Shown: positions 48,386 to 58,203, numbered from the stretch's first letter. The stretch is 64,000 nucleotides of DNA from Rossellomorea aquimaris (GCF_020171925.1 NZ_JAIVAR010000001.1:1-64000); one strand, 5' to 3'. Numbers and translations are program-made. Notes: generated by a model not told the origin, from the sequence alone.

Positions 48386-49165
48386 TTGAAAAAGCCAAAG
48401 ATAGGATTAGCCCTTGGTTCAGGTGGAGCAAGAGGATTTGCGCATCTCGGTGTCTTGAAGGCACTGGTTGATGAAGGCATCCCGATTGATATGATTGCAG
48501 GCAGCAGTATGGGGGCGTTGGTGGGATGCATGTATGGCGTAGGTCACAGGATGGAAGACCTCTATAAACTATCCACCACCTTCAGAAGGAAATATTACTT
48601 GGATTTCACTGTGCCGAAGATGGGCTTCATTGCTGGAAAGCGAATAAAGGAATTCATACAATTATTCTCCCATAACAAGAATATTGAGGATTTGAACATT
48701 CCTGTCAGTGTCGTGGCGACAGATATTACAAATGGAGAGAAAGTGGTCTTCACGTCTGGACCTGTATCCAGCGCAGTAAGGGCCAGTATCGCCATTCCTG
48801 GAATATTCGTCCCTGAAAAAATCGATGGCAGGCTGTTGGTGGACGGAGGAGTCATCGATCGGGTACCTGTTTCTGTCGTAAAGGAAATGGGCGCTGATAT
48901 TGTGATCGGTGTGGATGTATCCCATGTTAAAAGAAATGCAGAAATCACTACGATTTACGATGTTATTATGCAAAGTATAGATATCCTCCAACTTGAAATA
49001 GTGGCCCATAGAGAAATAGCCTCGGACTTTATGATTCGTCCTCATGTGGAAATGTATAGCACGAGGGCTTTTAAGAACATAGAAGAGATTATTGATATGG
49101 GTGAAGAAGAGGCCAGGAAGGTCATTCCTTCAATCAAAAAAACGTTGGAGGAGTGGGAGGAGTAA
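48386..49165 (+). CDS. ylbK: Patatin-like phospholipase/esterase YlbK
   Basis: 259 aa with patatin motifs: oxyanion loop GSGGARGFAHLG, nucleophile GSSMG and catalytic Asp in DGGVIDRVP. TTG at 48386 has AAGGAGG eight bases upstream and gives the B. subtilis length; the open frame begins 36 bases earlier without support. Three bases separate it from ylbL. Confidence 0.9.
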   Translation: MKKPKIGLALGSGGARGFAHLGVLKALVDEGIPIDMIAGSSMGALVGCMYGVGHRMEDLYKLSTTFRRKYYLDFTVPKMGFIAGKRIKEFIQLFSHNKNIEDLNIPVSVVATDITNGEKVVFTSGPVSSAVRASIAIPGIFVPEKIDGRLLVDGGVIDRVPVSVVKEMGADIVIGVDVSHVKRNAEITTIYDVIMQSIDILQLEIVAHREIASDFMIRPHVEMYSTRAFKNIEEIIDMGEEEARKVIPSIKKTLEEWEE

Positions 49166-49168
49166 CTC

Positions 49169-50218
49169 ATGAAAAATAAAACACTGATCAGGATCATGGT
49201 CGTAATGACCGTATTCATCGTTGCGACATCATTTTACTATTTACCCTACTATGTAACGAAGCCGGGCAGTGCACATGAGCTCGATCCGATCATCGAAGTG
49301 AAGGGGGGCTTCGAAGATCAAGGTGAATTCATGTTGACAACCGTCAGGATGGGGAGGGCGAATATTTATGCTTATCTCCTGGCAAGTCTTAAAAAGTATG
49401 AGTATATCTACCCTGTAGAAGAAATCAGGAACCCTCATGAGAGTGATGAGGAATATAATCTGAGACAATTGCAACTGATGGAGAATTCACAGAATCATGC
49501 CATTGAAGTAGCGTTCAAGGCAGCAAATAAACCGTTTGATTATAAGTATAATGGAATCTATGTCCTGAACGTTTATCCTTCCATGCCAGCTGCTGACATC
49601 CTTAAACCGGGTGACCGCGTAACAGAAATAGACGGTCAAGCCTTTGAATCTTCAGAGGAGTTCATTCAATATGTGGGCGGAAAGAACAAAGGTGATAATG
49701 TGACAGTCAAGTTTATACGGGATGGCAAAGAGAACGAAGAGACGATCCCCTTGGAGGAGTTTCCTGAGCTTCCAGGTAAGGTCGGACTAGGCATCTCCTT
49801 GAGTGATGATAAAGAAATCATCACGGATCCAGAAGTCACACTTGATACCGAAGAGATAGGGGGTCCATCTGCTGGTTTGATGTTCAGTCTGGAAATCTAT
49901 AATCAACTGACGGAATCCGATCTGACAAAAGGTTACAGAATAGCAGGGACAGGAACCATATCTGAAGACGGCGAAGTTGGAAGGATCGGTGGAATTGAAC
50001 AGAAGATCATTGCTGCTGATAAGGCGGGGGCCGAGTACTTCCTGGCTCCTGATGATAGCATTCCGGAAGAAGTAAAGAAAAAACATCCCGAACTTCAATC
50101 CAACTACTTAAGTGCAAAACAAACGGCAGAAGACATCGGAACCGATATGAAAGTGATACCGGTCAAGACATTTGAAGATGCCATGAAGTTCCTGCAGTCA
50201 TTAGAAGACAAATCATAA
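49169..50218 (+). CDS. ylbL: PDZ-Lon protease YlbL
   Basis: 349 aa: one N-terminal membrane helix, a PDZ domain (about 125-200) and a Lon-type (S16) catalytic domain with Ser in GGPSAGLM and Lys in IEQKIIAA. In B. subtilis YlbL is a membrane protease that removes the cell-division inhibitor YneA after DNA damage. GGAGG within the ylbK end precedes the ATG. Confidence 0.92.
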   Translation: MKNKTLIRIMVVMTVFIVATSFYYLPYYVTKPGSAHELDPIIEVKGGFEDQGEFMLTTVRMGRANIYAYLLASLKKYEYIYPVEEIRNPHESDEEYNLRQLQLMENSQNHAIEVAFKAANKPFDYKYNGIYVLNVYPSMPAADILKPGDRVTEIDGQAFESSEEFIQYVGGKNKGDNVTVKFIRDGKENEETIPLEEFPELPGKVGLGISLSDDKEIITDPEVTLDTEEIGGPSAGLMFSLEIYNQLTESDLTKGYRIAGTGTISEDGEVGRIGGIEQKIIAADKAGAEYFLAPDDSIPEEVKKKHPELQSNYLSAKQTAEDIGTDMKVIPVKTFEDAMKFLQSLEDKS

Positions 50219-50250
50219 ATAAAGAGGCTGCCACAGGGCAGCCTCTTTAT
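50219..50250. terminator. Bidirectional terminator, ylbL and tmcAL
   Basis: ATAAAGAGGCTGCC/GGCAGCCTCTTTAT around ACAG. Confidence 0.85.
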
Positions 50251-50258
50251 TTATGGAT

Positions 50259-51476
50259 TCATTTAGATATGATGGGAGGCTGTGACCATTCCTGTTGAAG
50301 CAGCTGCTTTCTGGCTGAAGGCGATGGAAGGCCAAGCGAATAGACTTCAGAAGCTTTGATATCCAAAGAAATAGCTTGTTGATCCGCACTTGATAATTTA
50401 CTGATGAGCGGAAGGTTCAACACTTTTTTCCTCGCGTTCAGGAACGCCTGTCCTTTTGGGTTCATCCCAAGCAGTCTTATGTAAGATGGTGTTGAGTGCT
50501 GTTTGATCATTTCCTCTTTTGTTGTATTTGTCAAGATATGCAAACACATCCGTTGCAGTCTTGTCCATGTATATCTCTTTGTTTTTAACATACCCATGAA
50601 ATCGCTAAATGAAAGGGCAGCCTTCGCACTTTCAATCATCCTGTACTCAATTCCCTCCTCGATTTCGTAAATGTCCCGAAGTCTTGTAGGAGAGGATGAT
50701 AGGATCTTATATTGCAACAATGCCCAATAATTTTCCCACCTATGATAATCTCCGAATGTTTCCTTGTAGTTTTCTAGGGTGCAAAGGGTAGAGTGCGGGA
50801 TGTACTGATCGATGACCCCATCTTCCCTTTCTTGGCTGAATAGACTTTTTCGTATACTCGTAGCACTCGCGATGGATGGGGAAGAGAAGTGTTCATCATG
50901 ATAGCCTGCAGATTCTCTTGAAATGGTATACGCATGTAAATCCGATGCGATATCATTTCGTGCCTCCACATAATGATAACCCAGGATATTGTTCGGTTTA
51001 CTTAGGTCTATGAGTTCTTTGTCAGCTTGGAGGTCTTTGAATGCATGTGATAAGGCTGAAGGGTAGCTCATTCCTTCGTTCATATAGCGTTTGATCGAGT
51101 CATTATACTCACGGTTTTGTTGGCGGATCAGACTGACTGTATTCTCGAATGAAGAGATGTCCCCGTCTTCACTGCCGAAACAGAAGCTTTCGCAGCCTAT
51201 CTCATTAAGCAGTGAGATCGCACCTCTAGCAAAGACTTCAGCGTGTTGTGTGGCAAAAGCATAAGGCAATTCAATGACCATATCAACTCCAGAAGACAAT
51301 GCCATTTCGGTACGGGCCCACTTTGAGACAAGGGCTGGTTCTCCCCGTTGAAGGAAGTGTCCGCTCATACATGCTATGACGAGATCTGCCCCGGAGGTTT
51401 TTCTTGTTTCATTTAAATGATGTAAGTGTCCATTGTGGAAGGGATTGTATTCGACAACTACACCTGTTGCTTTCAT
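50259..51476 (-). CDS. tmcAL: tRNA(Met) cytidine acetate ligase TmcAL
   Basis: 405 aa (YlbM). N-terminal nucleotidyltransferase motif VEYNPFHNGHLHHL, then MSGHFLQRGEPA and GSED. Forms N4-acetylcytidine at the wobble base of elongator tRNA-Met using acetate and ATP. AGGAGTG precedes the ATG. Divergent from the yceD-rpmF operon. Confidence 0.93.
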   Translation of the reverse strand: MKATGVVVEYNPFHNGHLHHLNETRKTSGADLVIACMSGHFLQRGEPALVSKWARTEMALSSGVDMVIELPYAFATQHAEVFARGAISLLNEIGCESFCFGSEDGDISSFENTVSLIRQQNREYNDSIKRYMNEGMSYPSALSHAFKDLQADKELIDLSKPNNILGYHYVEARNDIASDLHAYTISRESAGYHDEHFSSPSIASATSIRKSLFSQEREDGVIDQYIPHSTLCTLENYKETFGDYHRWENYWALLQYKILSSSPTRLRDIYEIEEGIEYRMIESAKAALSFSDFMGMLKTKRYTWTRLQRMCLHILTNTTKEEMIKQHSTPSYIRLLGMNPKGQAFLNARKKVLNLPLISKLSSADQQAISLDIKASEVYSLGLPSPSARKQLLQQEWSQPPIISK

Positions 51477-51707
51477 CTATTATTCACTCCTTGTAAATGG
51501 TTTTGTAAGCCAAATTTGAATCCACTCATTTCATCGTTGGGATGATCATCTGAGATGGTTGGAATTTGGAACCATAAATGAATGGATCCTATTGAAATGA
51601 TCACGATCTACTAGTATCATATCGGATATTAATAAATATTTGAAACAGATTATAAATAAGCGTTATAATTGCAACACTGGTATAGTGTGAAGTGTAAAGA
51701 AAAAATA

Positions 51708-51736
51708 TTGACAAACGGTAATATCAAGTCTATAAT
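51708..51736 (+). promoter_or_regulatory. Consensus sigma-A promoter of the ylbN-rpmF operon
   Basis: TTGACA (51708-51713), exactly 17 bases, TATAAT (51731-51736): a perfect consensus promoter 27 bases before the TTG start, fitting strong ribosomal-protein expression. Confidence 0.85.
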
Positions 51737-51763
51737 TACCTTTGTTGCCTTGAGGTGATAGCA

Positions 51764-52306
51764 TTGAAATGGTCAATTATACAATTACAGAAATTCAGGG
51801 ATAAGGGACTCACGCTTGACGAAACGGTCACATTCGATGATCCAAAAGAAATTGACCCGCAAGTCAGGGAGGTATCCCCGATTCATGTTACAGGTAAAGT
51901 AGACATAGGTTCCAACCGTGTCACTTTTCACCTTCATGTAAAGGGAAAGCTTGTCTTACCTTGTTCCAGGACCCTAGTGGACGTGGACTTGCCAATCGAT
52001 CTTAAAACGATTGAAACATTCCTACTTTCCGAGACTGAATATGATCAGTATGAAGAAGAGGAAATCCACCGGATCGACGGGGATGTAATTGATTTAAAAC
52101 CAGTGATTAGAGAGTTGCTGTTACTTGAGATACCATTGCAGGTAATCAGTGATGAAGCGAGAGAACAAGATAAGCTTCCTTCCGGAAAGAATTGGGAAGT
52201 AATGACGGAAGAGCAAGCTTATGAAGTCGAAGAGGAAGAAGAAAAGAAAGTCGATCCTCGTCTCGCTGACTTGGCAAAGCTTCTTGATCAAAACAAGAAC
52301 TCTTAA
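51764..52306 (+). CDS. ylbN: YceD/DUF177 family protein YlbN
   Basis: 180 aa with the DUF177 core (LPCSRTLVDVDLP) and an acidic segment EVEEEEEKKVDPRLADL. In bacteria and plastids DUF177 proteins act in 23S rRNA accumulation and are commonly encoded before rpmF, as here. The TTG at 51764 with GAGGTGA is preferred to a GTG at 51755 overlapping the SD. Confidence 0.9.
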   Translation: MKWSIIQLQKFRDKGLTLDETVTFDDPKEIDPQVREVSPIHVTGKVDIGSNRVTFHLHVKGKLVLPCSRTLVDVDLPIDLKTIETFLLSETEYDQYEEEEIHRIDGDVIDLKPVIRELLLLEIPLQVISDEAREQDKLPSGKNWEVMTEEQAYEVEEEEEKKVDPRLADLAKLLDQNKNS

Positions 52307-52368
52307 AAGCGAAGTACCAGTTCGTTCTGGCTTCATAATATTTTTATCTCTTTAAGGAGGTGGGAAGA

Positions 52369-52542
52369 ATGGCAGTACCTTTTAGAAGAACATCTAAAAC
52401 AGCAAAAAGACAACGTCGTACACACTTCAAACTACGTGTACCTGGTATGGTAGAATGCCCAAACTGTGGTGAAATGAAACTAGCACACCGTGTTTGCAAA
52501 GAGTGCGGAACGTATAAAGGTAAAGAAGTTGTAAATAAATAA
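52369..52542 (+). CDS. rpmF: Ribosomal protein bL32
   Basis: 57 aa, [20 protein letters not shown] start, zinc ribbon with CPNC and CKEC pairs. The four-Cys (zinc-binding) form. AAGGAGGTGGG precedes the ATG. Confidence 0.97.
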   Translation: MAVPFRRTSKTAKRQRRTHFKLRVPGMVECPNCGEMKLAHRVCKECGTYKGKEVVNK

Positions 52543-52554
52543 TTTACAGCAGTA

Positions 52555-52593
52555 AAAAAGCGTGAAGAGACCATGGCTCTTCACGCTTTTTTT
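52555..52593 (+). terminator. Terminator of rpmF
   Basis: AAGCGTGAAGAG/CTCTTCACGCTT with T7. Confidence 0.9.
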
Positions 52594-52647
52594 GTATCCA
52601 TTTATATGAAAAGCATTTAAACTATACGTAAAGGAGGGGAATGAAGG

Positions 52648-53406
52648 TTGGAAGAATACATTGTACATAACGATCAACATGGTGTGTTGCATTTTATCAT
52701 CAATCGTCCCGAAAAGAGGAATGCCATCAATTACAACATCATGGATGGACTTGAAAAAATACTGACGGAGTGTGAGACAAATCCGGCAATCAAAGCAATG
52801 ACGATAACGGGCAATGGGGATCATGCCTTCTGTTCAGGTGGGGACCTATCAACGTTTCATGGGCTCAAGACAGCGGATGAAAGTTATGCGATGCTTAGAA
52901 GGATGGGAGATCTCTTATTGAGGCTTGCCTTCTTGAAGAAACCTACTTTTGCATTCATCAATGGTACGGCAATCGGAGGTGGGTGCGAAATTGCAGCTGC
53001 TTGTGACTTCAGGATCGGAAAAAAAGGTGTGAACATGGGCTTTGTTCAAGCCAATCTAGCCATAACCACCGGTTGGGGAGGGGGAACATTGCTGCATCAA
53101 AGAATATCTTCCCCGAAAGCGATGGACCTTCTTATGACGGCACGCATGAACGATACAGTAACGCTATTTCAAATGGGCTTCCTGAACGAATTATTAGAAG
53201 AGTTTGAAGGTATCCATGATAGCCACCTATTAAAGGATATTTCCTCAAAGGGGAATGGTGTCCTCCGAGCGTATAAAAATCAAATGTTGAGAAGATGGGA
53301 TCGAACGAAGCTAGAGGAGGAAATCGAGGAAGAGATCCGGAGATGTTCGATCCTATGGGCGCAAGATGAGCATCATGAGGCAGTTGAACGTTTCCTATCC
53401 AAGTAG
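52648..53406 (+). CDS. Enoyl-CoA hydratase/isomerase family protein
   Basis: 252-aa crotonase-fold protein: RPEKRNAINYNIM, CSGGDLS (oxyanion hole 1) and NGTAIGGGCEIAAACDFRIG (hole 2). Positions of the usual catalytic Glu residues are not clear, so hydratase, hydrolase or isomerase activity is open. TTG start with AAGGAGGGG somewhat upstream. It lies 1.5 kb before an acyl-CoA carboxylase operon but in a separate unit. Confidence 0.8.
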   Translation: MEEYIVHNDQHGVLHFIINRPEKRNAINYNIMDGLEKILTECETNPAIKAMTITGNGDHAFCSGGDLSTFHGLKTADESYAMLRRMGDLLLRLAFLKKPTFAFINGTAIGGGCEIAAACDFRIGKKGVNMGFVQANLAITTGWGGGTLLHQRISSPKAMDLLMTARMNDTVTLFQMGFLNELLEEFEGIHDSHLLKDISSKGNGVLRAYKNQMLRRWDRTKLEEEIEEEIRRCSILWAQDEHHEAVERFLSK

Positions 53407-53510
53407 ACCGATCTAGCCAACACGTCCATGCAAGGTGATTCGATGTCCTGATTCTATCTTCCCTATTAACTGCATATGCATAATTAAATGGATATACAGG
53501 AGGGATGAAA

Positions 53511-54134
53511 ATGTCTTCAAATAGACAGGATGCATGGAGTCAGGATGAGGATGTCATACTCGCAGAAGTTGTATTGCGACATATCCGCGAAGGGGGTACG
53601 CAGCTCAAGGCCTTTGAAGAAGTGGGAAGAAAATTATCAAGGACTTCGGCTGCCTGCGGATTCAGGTGGAACTCGTTTGTGCGTAAACAATATAAGTCAG
53701 GAATCGAATTAGCGAAAAAACAAAGAAAACAATCAAAAAAACATTCATCGTTCGTCAAAAAGCTGCCTAAGGAAGACAATCCGGAAGTGCTCCCTGGAAA
53801 TGTAGAGATGGAACAGCGTGTAGATCCAACATTTTCAATGGGAAGTATCATTCAGTATTTACAAAAAGCAGAGGTCGCTGTCAGAAATGAAGAATTGACG
53901 AAAGTGGAAAATGGAAAGTTAAAAGAACGAATCTCTCAATTGTCCAAAGAGTTGGAACGATGTGAAGCCCGTTTAACGGAATATAAAAGTAAGTACGAGT
54001 TACTTGAGGATGACCATAAGGCTCTTCTGACCATTTTTGAGAAAGCCAGAAGAATGGCCGTGCTTCAAGATAATGATGAAAAAGTAAAATTTCAGATGGA
54101 TAAAAACGGGAATTTACAGAGGGTCATTAAGTAG
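53511..54134 (+). CDS. rsfA: Prespore-specific regulator RsfA
   Basis: 207 aa (YlbO): N-terminal Myb/SANT-like DNA-binding domain ([34 protein letters not shown]), a basic linker and a C-terminal coiled coil (about 115-185). RsfA tunes the sigma-F regulon in the forespore. ATG at 53511 with AGGAGGG; an ATG two codons earlier touches the SD. Confidence 0.9.
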   Translation: MSSNRQDAWSQDEDVILAEVVLRHIREGGTQLKAFEEVGRKLSRTSAACGFRWNSFVRKQYKSGIELAKKQRKQSKKHSSFVKKLPKEDNPEVLPGNVEMEQRVDPTFSMGSIIQYLQKAEVAVRNEELTKVENGKLKERISQLSKELERCEARLTEYKSKYELLEDDHKALLTIFEKARRMAVLQDNDEKVKFQMDKNGNLQRVIK

Positions 54135-54145
54135 AATAGCGTGGA

Positions 54146-54180
54146 AAAAGGCAGGCTTCATTACTGATGGCCTGCCTTTC
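54146..54180. terminator. Bidirectional terminator, rsfA and ylbP
   Basis: AAAGGCAGGC ... GCCTGCCTTT between convergent genes. Confidence 0.8.
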
Positions 54181-54188
54181 GTTATGGG

Positions 54189-54665
54189 TTAGCTGCTTTT
54201 TTGTTCTTTAACGCCTGCAGGGTACCATACCATTGGGTTTTCGCTTAAATCACGTTCTACATCATAAGTGACTGCCTCGAAGCCCATTTTCTCCCAGAAT
54301 CCCTGGGACTTGATACGGGAATTCGTCTTGATCGGAAGCCCGGACTTCTTAGCAAATTCAACAAGTGATTTTCCATATCCTTTTCCTTGGTATTTCGGGA
54401 GTACTTCCAATTTCCAAAGTTCCATATAGTTCTGCGGAGGATCAAAGTACTGATCGAATCTCGCTTCACGTTGATACAAGCTCATCCTTGCGACTAGAGT
54501 ATCACCGAAATAGATGCCATAAAAAGGCGATTCACTGTCATTCTCAATGATATTGGCTTGCAAATCTTCTAGCATGGACAATTCTTGCACACCATATTCT
54601 TTGAATTTCTTAAACTCTTCAAGGGTTTTATAATTTACTTTCAATTTTTCTACTTTTACTGCCAT
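54189..54665 (-). CDS. ylbP: GNAT acetyltransferase YlbP
   Basis: 158 aa; acetyl-CoA loop LPKYQGKGYGKSLVEFA, with an unusual N-terminus typical of YlbP. Substrate unknown. The ATG at 54665 with AGGAGG gives the B. subtilis length; the open frame runs further upstream. The 306 bases between it and the carboxylase operon contain an AT-rich promoter region and a cre site. Confidence 0.9.
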   Translation of the reverse strand: MAVKVEKLKVNYKTLEEFKKFKEYGVQELSMLEDLQANIIENDSESPFYGIYFGDTLVARMSLYQREARFDQYFDPPQNYMELWKLEVLPKYQGKGYGKSLVEFAKKSGLPIKTNSRIKSQGFWEKMGFEAVTYDVERDLSENPMVWYPAGVKEQKSS

Positions 54666-54881
54666 TTTTCTACCTCCTGCGATTGCTTCATCATGCGTGT
54701 TCATGTAAGCGATATCATAAGTTCTTGTATTCTATAGGTTCTGTTAAATAATATAATTGAATTTTGCCGGCTCCAGCTGTTGCACGGTAATCAACAGCGG
54801 TGTTTAACAGTCCCTACGTATAAAAAATAAAGATTTATTATCATTATATAACAAATAAACAAAAAATTCTGCACTCAATTA

Positions 54882-54895
54882 AGAAAACGTTTACA
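54882..54895 (+). promoter_or_regulatory. cre site before the acyl-CoA carboxylase operon
   Basis: AGAAAACGTTTACA matches TGWAARCGNTWNCW at 13 of 14 positions and overlaps a plausible -10 (TACAAT), so CcpA binding should repress the operon on good carbon sources. Confidence 0.65.
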
Positions 54896-54971
54896 ATATA
54901 AAGAAGGAATTCTTCGATTTTTGTAGAAATCCTTATATGAATTGCAGTTTTTCACAGAAAGGAGAGGGAAG

Positions 54972-56318
54972 ATGCAAAAAGTCTTAATTGCAAACAGGGG
55001 AGAAATTGCTTCGAGGATCATAAAGACATGTAAACAATTAAACATTCAAACAGTGGCAGTATACTCTGATGCGGATCAGGATATGCCCTTTGTGAAAGAA
55101 GCTGATGTAGCTTATCGGATCGGTGAACCGCCGGTCAACAAGTCTTATTTAGTAATAGATTCAATTCTTGAGGTTGCAAAAAAAGAAAAGGTAGACGCGA
55201 TTCATCCAGGCTACGGTTTACTATCTGAAAATGGTGAGTTTGCCAGGAGGGTATCGGAAGATGGTATCACCTTCATCGGGCCATCCCATGAAACCATCCA
55301 GAAGATGGGGGATAAGGTAGAAGCAAGGAAAGTGATGAAAGAGGCAAACGTGCCGGTTGTTCCCGGAAGTGAAGGCGGCATCGCCACAATTGAATCTGCA
55401 ATTGTCCTTGCTGAGGAAATTGGGTACCCTGTCATGCTCAAAGCGAGCGGCGGGGGAGGCGGAATCGGTATGATTCGCTGTGAAAATGAGCAAGCGCTCG
55501 TTCAAAGCTTTGATTCAACAAAAAACCGTGCCAAAGCTTATTTTGGCAAGGATGAGGTATTCCTCGAAAAATGTGTTGAAAATGCGCGACATGTGGAAAT
55601 TCAGATCTTTGGTGATGAACACGGGAACATTGTTCATTTGTTCGAACGGAATTGTTCCGTACAGAGGCGTAACCAAAAAGTGATTGAAGAGTCTCCGTCA
55701 CCGGCATTATCAAATGAAACGAGAACGTCGATGTATGAAGCAGCGGTAAAAGCTGGTAGAGCGGTCGATTACACGAACGCGGGCACGGTTGAATTCATCG
55801 TGGATGAGCAGGAGAATTTCTACTTCCTTGAGATGAATACGAGATTACAGGTTGAGCACCCTGTGACAGAAAGTGTCACTGGACTTGATCTTGTGAAATG
55901 GCAACTAATGGTCGCTGAAGGAAAGCCATTGCCGTTAATGCAAGAAGAGATTGTATCGAATGGTCACGCAATCGAATTCAGGGTCTATGCTGAAGATCCG
56001 AAGACCTTCTATCCGTCTCCTGGCGTCATCAGTTCACTGAACTGGGGAGAGAGTGAAGGTGTACGGATCGATGCGGGATATATAGAAGGAAATAAAGTGA
56101 CGCCGTTTTATGATCCGATGATTTCCAAATGCGTCGTGTATGGTAAAGATCGTTCAGAGGCCATTGAGAAGGCAGAATCATTCTTCTCAGGTGTCGTAAT
56201 CGAAGGGTTGAAAACGAATGTGCCACTCTTTAAAGAAGTGATTAAGCAAAAGGAATTCGTTGAGGGAACTTATACAACAAAATGGTTACAGGAGTACTTG
56301 ACTGCAAACCGGACATAA
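54972..56318 (+). CDS. Biotin carboxylase subunit of an acyl-CoA carboxylase
   Basis: 448-aa AccC-like ATP-grasp enzyme that carboxylates biotin on the small carrier protein encoded next. Gly-rich loop ASGGGGGIGM, FERNCSVQRRNQK and EMNTRLQVEHPVTE are present. ATG at 54972 with AAGGAGAGG. It belongs to an operon with its own carrier and carboxyltransferase, so it is probably not the AccC of fatty acid synthesis. Confidence 0.9.
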   Translation: MQKVLIANRGEIASRIIKTCKQLNIQTVAVYSDADQDMPFVKEADVAYRIGEPPVNKSYLVIDSILEVAKKEKVDAIHPGYGLLSENGEFARRVSEDGITFIGPSHETIQKMGDKVEARKVMKEANVPVVPGSEGGIATIESAIVLAEEIGYPVMLKASGGGGGIGMIRCENEQALVQSFDSTKNRAKAYFGKDEVFLEKCVENARHVEIQIFGDEHGNIVHLFERNCSVQRRNQKVIEESPSPALSNETRTSMYEAAVKAGRAVDYTNAGTVEFIVDEQENFYFLEMNTRLQVEHPVTESVTGLDLVKWQLMVAEGKPLPLMQEEIVSNGHAIEFRVYAEDPKTFYPSPGVISSLNWGESEGVRIDAGYIEGNKVTPFYDPMISKCVVYGKDRSEAIEKAESFFSGVVIEGLKTNVPLFKEVIKQKEFVEGTYTTKWLQEYLTANRT

Positions 56319-56348
56319 ATTAATGATTGAAAATTGGAGGAATGAAAG

Positions 56349-56564
56349 ATGAAAGAAATTACAGCAGCTATGGCAGGGACAGTATTGAATGTTTTAGTCG
56401 AACAAGGGGCCAGTGTCTCGCAGGGTGAAACGGTATTGATGCTCGAATCAATGAAGATGGAGATTCCTGTTGAATCGGAAGTTGAAGGAAAGGTATCCGA
56501 AGTGAAAGTAAGCGTAGGGGACTTTGTAAACGAAGGGGATGTTCTTCTGGTTCTTGAAGGGTAA
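56349..56564 (+). CDS. Biotin carrier (biotin/lipoyl attachment) protein
   Basis: 71 aa, a bare biotinyl domain with ESMKMEIP; Lys36 is the predicted biotin site. Resembles B. subtilis YngHB. TTGGAGGAATG-type SD precedes the ATG. Confidence 0.92.
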   Translation: MKEITAAMAGTVLNVLVEQGASVSQGETVLMLESMKMEIPVESEVEGKVSEVKVSVGDFVNEGDVLLVLEG

Positions 56565-56605
56565 GTTCTCATTCATTGTTACATAATTAACAAAGGGGGA
56601 TTCGT

Positions 56606-58147
56606 ATGACTGTTTCAAAGACATTGACGGATACACTAAATGAGGCAAGAGAGAGGATTACAGCAGGTGGTCAGCCGAAATATCATGAAAAACTAAAAGA
56701 ACAGAATAAGATGTTCGTCCGCGATCGCCTGCAGCAATTATTCGATCACGGAGACTATCAAGAAGATGGAATGTTTGCGAATAACAAAGCGGACAGCCTG
56801 CCTGCAGATGGAGTGGTGACCGCCATCGGAAAAGTGGGTGGACAGACTGTATGTGTCATGGCGAATGATTCTACCGTAAAAGCTGGATCGTGGGGAGCTC
56901 GTACAGTCGAGAAAATCATCCGTATCCAAGAAACTGCATTGAAGCTGCAGGTCCCGATATTCTATCTGGTGGATTCTGCAGGTGCCCGAATTACCGATCA
57001 GCTTGAAATGTTTCCTAACCGCCGCGGTGCGGGCAAGATCTTTCACAATCAGGTGAAAATGTCAGGGATGGTCCCTCAGATTTGCGTCTTATTCGGCCCT
57101 TCTGCAGCAGGTGGTGCCTATATTCCGGCTTTCTGTGATATTGTCATCATGGTGGATGGAAATGCATCGATGTATCTTGGTTCACCACGTATGGCCGAAA
57201 AGGTAATCGGGGAGAAGGTCACACTTGAAGAAATGGGTGGGGCAAGGATGCACTGCTCGGTAAGCGGCTGTGGTGATCTGCTTGCGTCATCTGAAACAGA
57301 AGCGATTGAAGAGGCGAAACGGTACCTGAGTTACTTTCCTGCAAATTATAAAGAAAGGCCTTCTGTCAAAGAAGGGTTGGCTCCGAAGTCTGAAAAGCTT
57401 CTTGAAGATCTCATCCCTAAACATCAGAATGCACCGTTCGATATGTACGAAGGAATTAATGCGCTGATTGATGAAGGCAGCTTTTTTGAAATGAAAAAAC
57501 TGTTTGCGCCTGAGCTTATAACTGGATTTGCCCGAATGGACGGAAAAGTCGTGGGCATCATCGCCAACCAGCCGAAGGTTAAAGGAGGAGTCTTATTTCA
57601 CGACTCTGCAGACAAGGGTGCTAAATTCATCCAACTCTGTGATGCATTCCATATCCCGTTGCTATTCCTTGCCGATGTTCCCGGCTTTATGATTGGTACT
57701 AAGGTCGAAAGGGCAGGAATCATTCGTCATGGTGCGAAATTGATTGCAGCAATGAGTTCGGCGACTGTTCCAAAAATTTCGGTCATTGTAAGAAAAGCGT
57801 ACGGAGCAGGATTATATGCCATGGCAGGCCCAGCTTTCGATCCGGATGTATGCATCGCCCTTCCAACAGCTCAAATTGCCGTCATGGGACCTGAAGCTGC
57901 GGTGAATGCAGTTTATTCGAATAAGATCCAAGCGATTGAAGATCCGAAGGAAAAAATAAAATATGTTCAGGAGAAACAACAGGAATACAAAGAACATATC
58001 GATATCTATAAGCTTGCTTCAGAATTGATCGTTGACGAAATCACCGCTCCAAATGAGCTTCGTTCTGTCTTGATCGAGCGATTTAAGCTATATGAAACAA
58101 AAGAAGTTCAGTTCAGTGACAGGAAGCACCCTGTATATCCAGTATAA
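56606..58147 (+). CDS. Acyl-CoA carboxylase carboxyltransferase subunit
   Basis: 513 aa, propionyl/methylcrotonyl-CoA carboxylase beta type. Two crotonase-like halves with oxyanion loops (GPSAAGGAYIPAF and RKAYGAGLYAMAG) and LADVPGFMIGTKVE. With the carrier and biotin carboxylase it forms a complete enzyme; acetyl, propionyl, methylcrotonyl and geranyl-CoA are all possible substrates. AAAGGGGG precedes the ATG. Confidence 0.9.
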   Translation: MTVSKTLTDTLNEARERITAGGQPKYHEKLKEQNKMFVRDRLQQLFDHGDYQEDGMFANNKADSLPADGVVTAIGKVGGQTVCVMANDSTVKAGSWGARTVEKIIRIQETALKLQVPIFYLVDSAGARITDQLEMFPNRRGAGKIFHNQVKMSGMVPQICVLFGPSAAGGAYIPAFCDIVIMVDGNASMYLGSPRMAEKVIGEKVTLEEMGGARMHCSVSGCGDLLASSETEAIEEAKRYLSYFPANYKERPSVKEGLAPKSEKLLEDLIPKHQNAPFDMYEGINALIDEGSFFEMKKLFAPELITGFARMDGKVVGIIANQPKVKGGVLFHDSADKGAKFIQLCDAFHIPLLFLADVPGFMIGTKVERAGIIRHGAKLIAAMSSATVPKISVIVRKAYGAGLYAMAGPAFDPDVCIALPTAQIAVMGPEAAVNAVYSNKIQAIEDPKEKIKYVQEKQQEYKEHIDIYKLASELIVDEITAPNELRSVLIERFKLYETKEVQFSDRKHPVYPV

Positions 58148-58160
58148 AGACATGGAGAAG

Positions 58161-58203
58161 ATGACTTGAACCCGATTGCATTCGGGTTCAAGTCATTTTT
58201 TTG
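58161..58203 (+). terminator. Terminator of the carboxylase operon
   Basis: ATGACTTGAACCCGA/TCGGGTTCAAGTCAT with T7. Confidence 0.92.

Noticed and set aside
54768-54805. CCAGCTGTTG...CAACAGCGG hairpin upstream of the carboxylase operon as a further repeat-family copy
   Set aside because: Only the GCTCCAGC start resembles the 124-bp repeat and the remaining core is absent.
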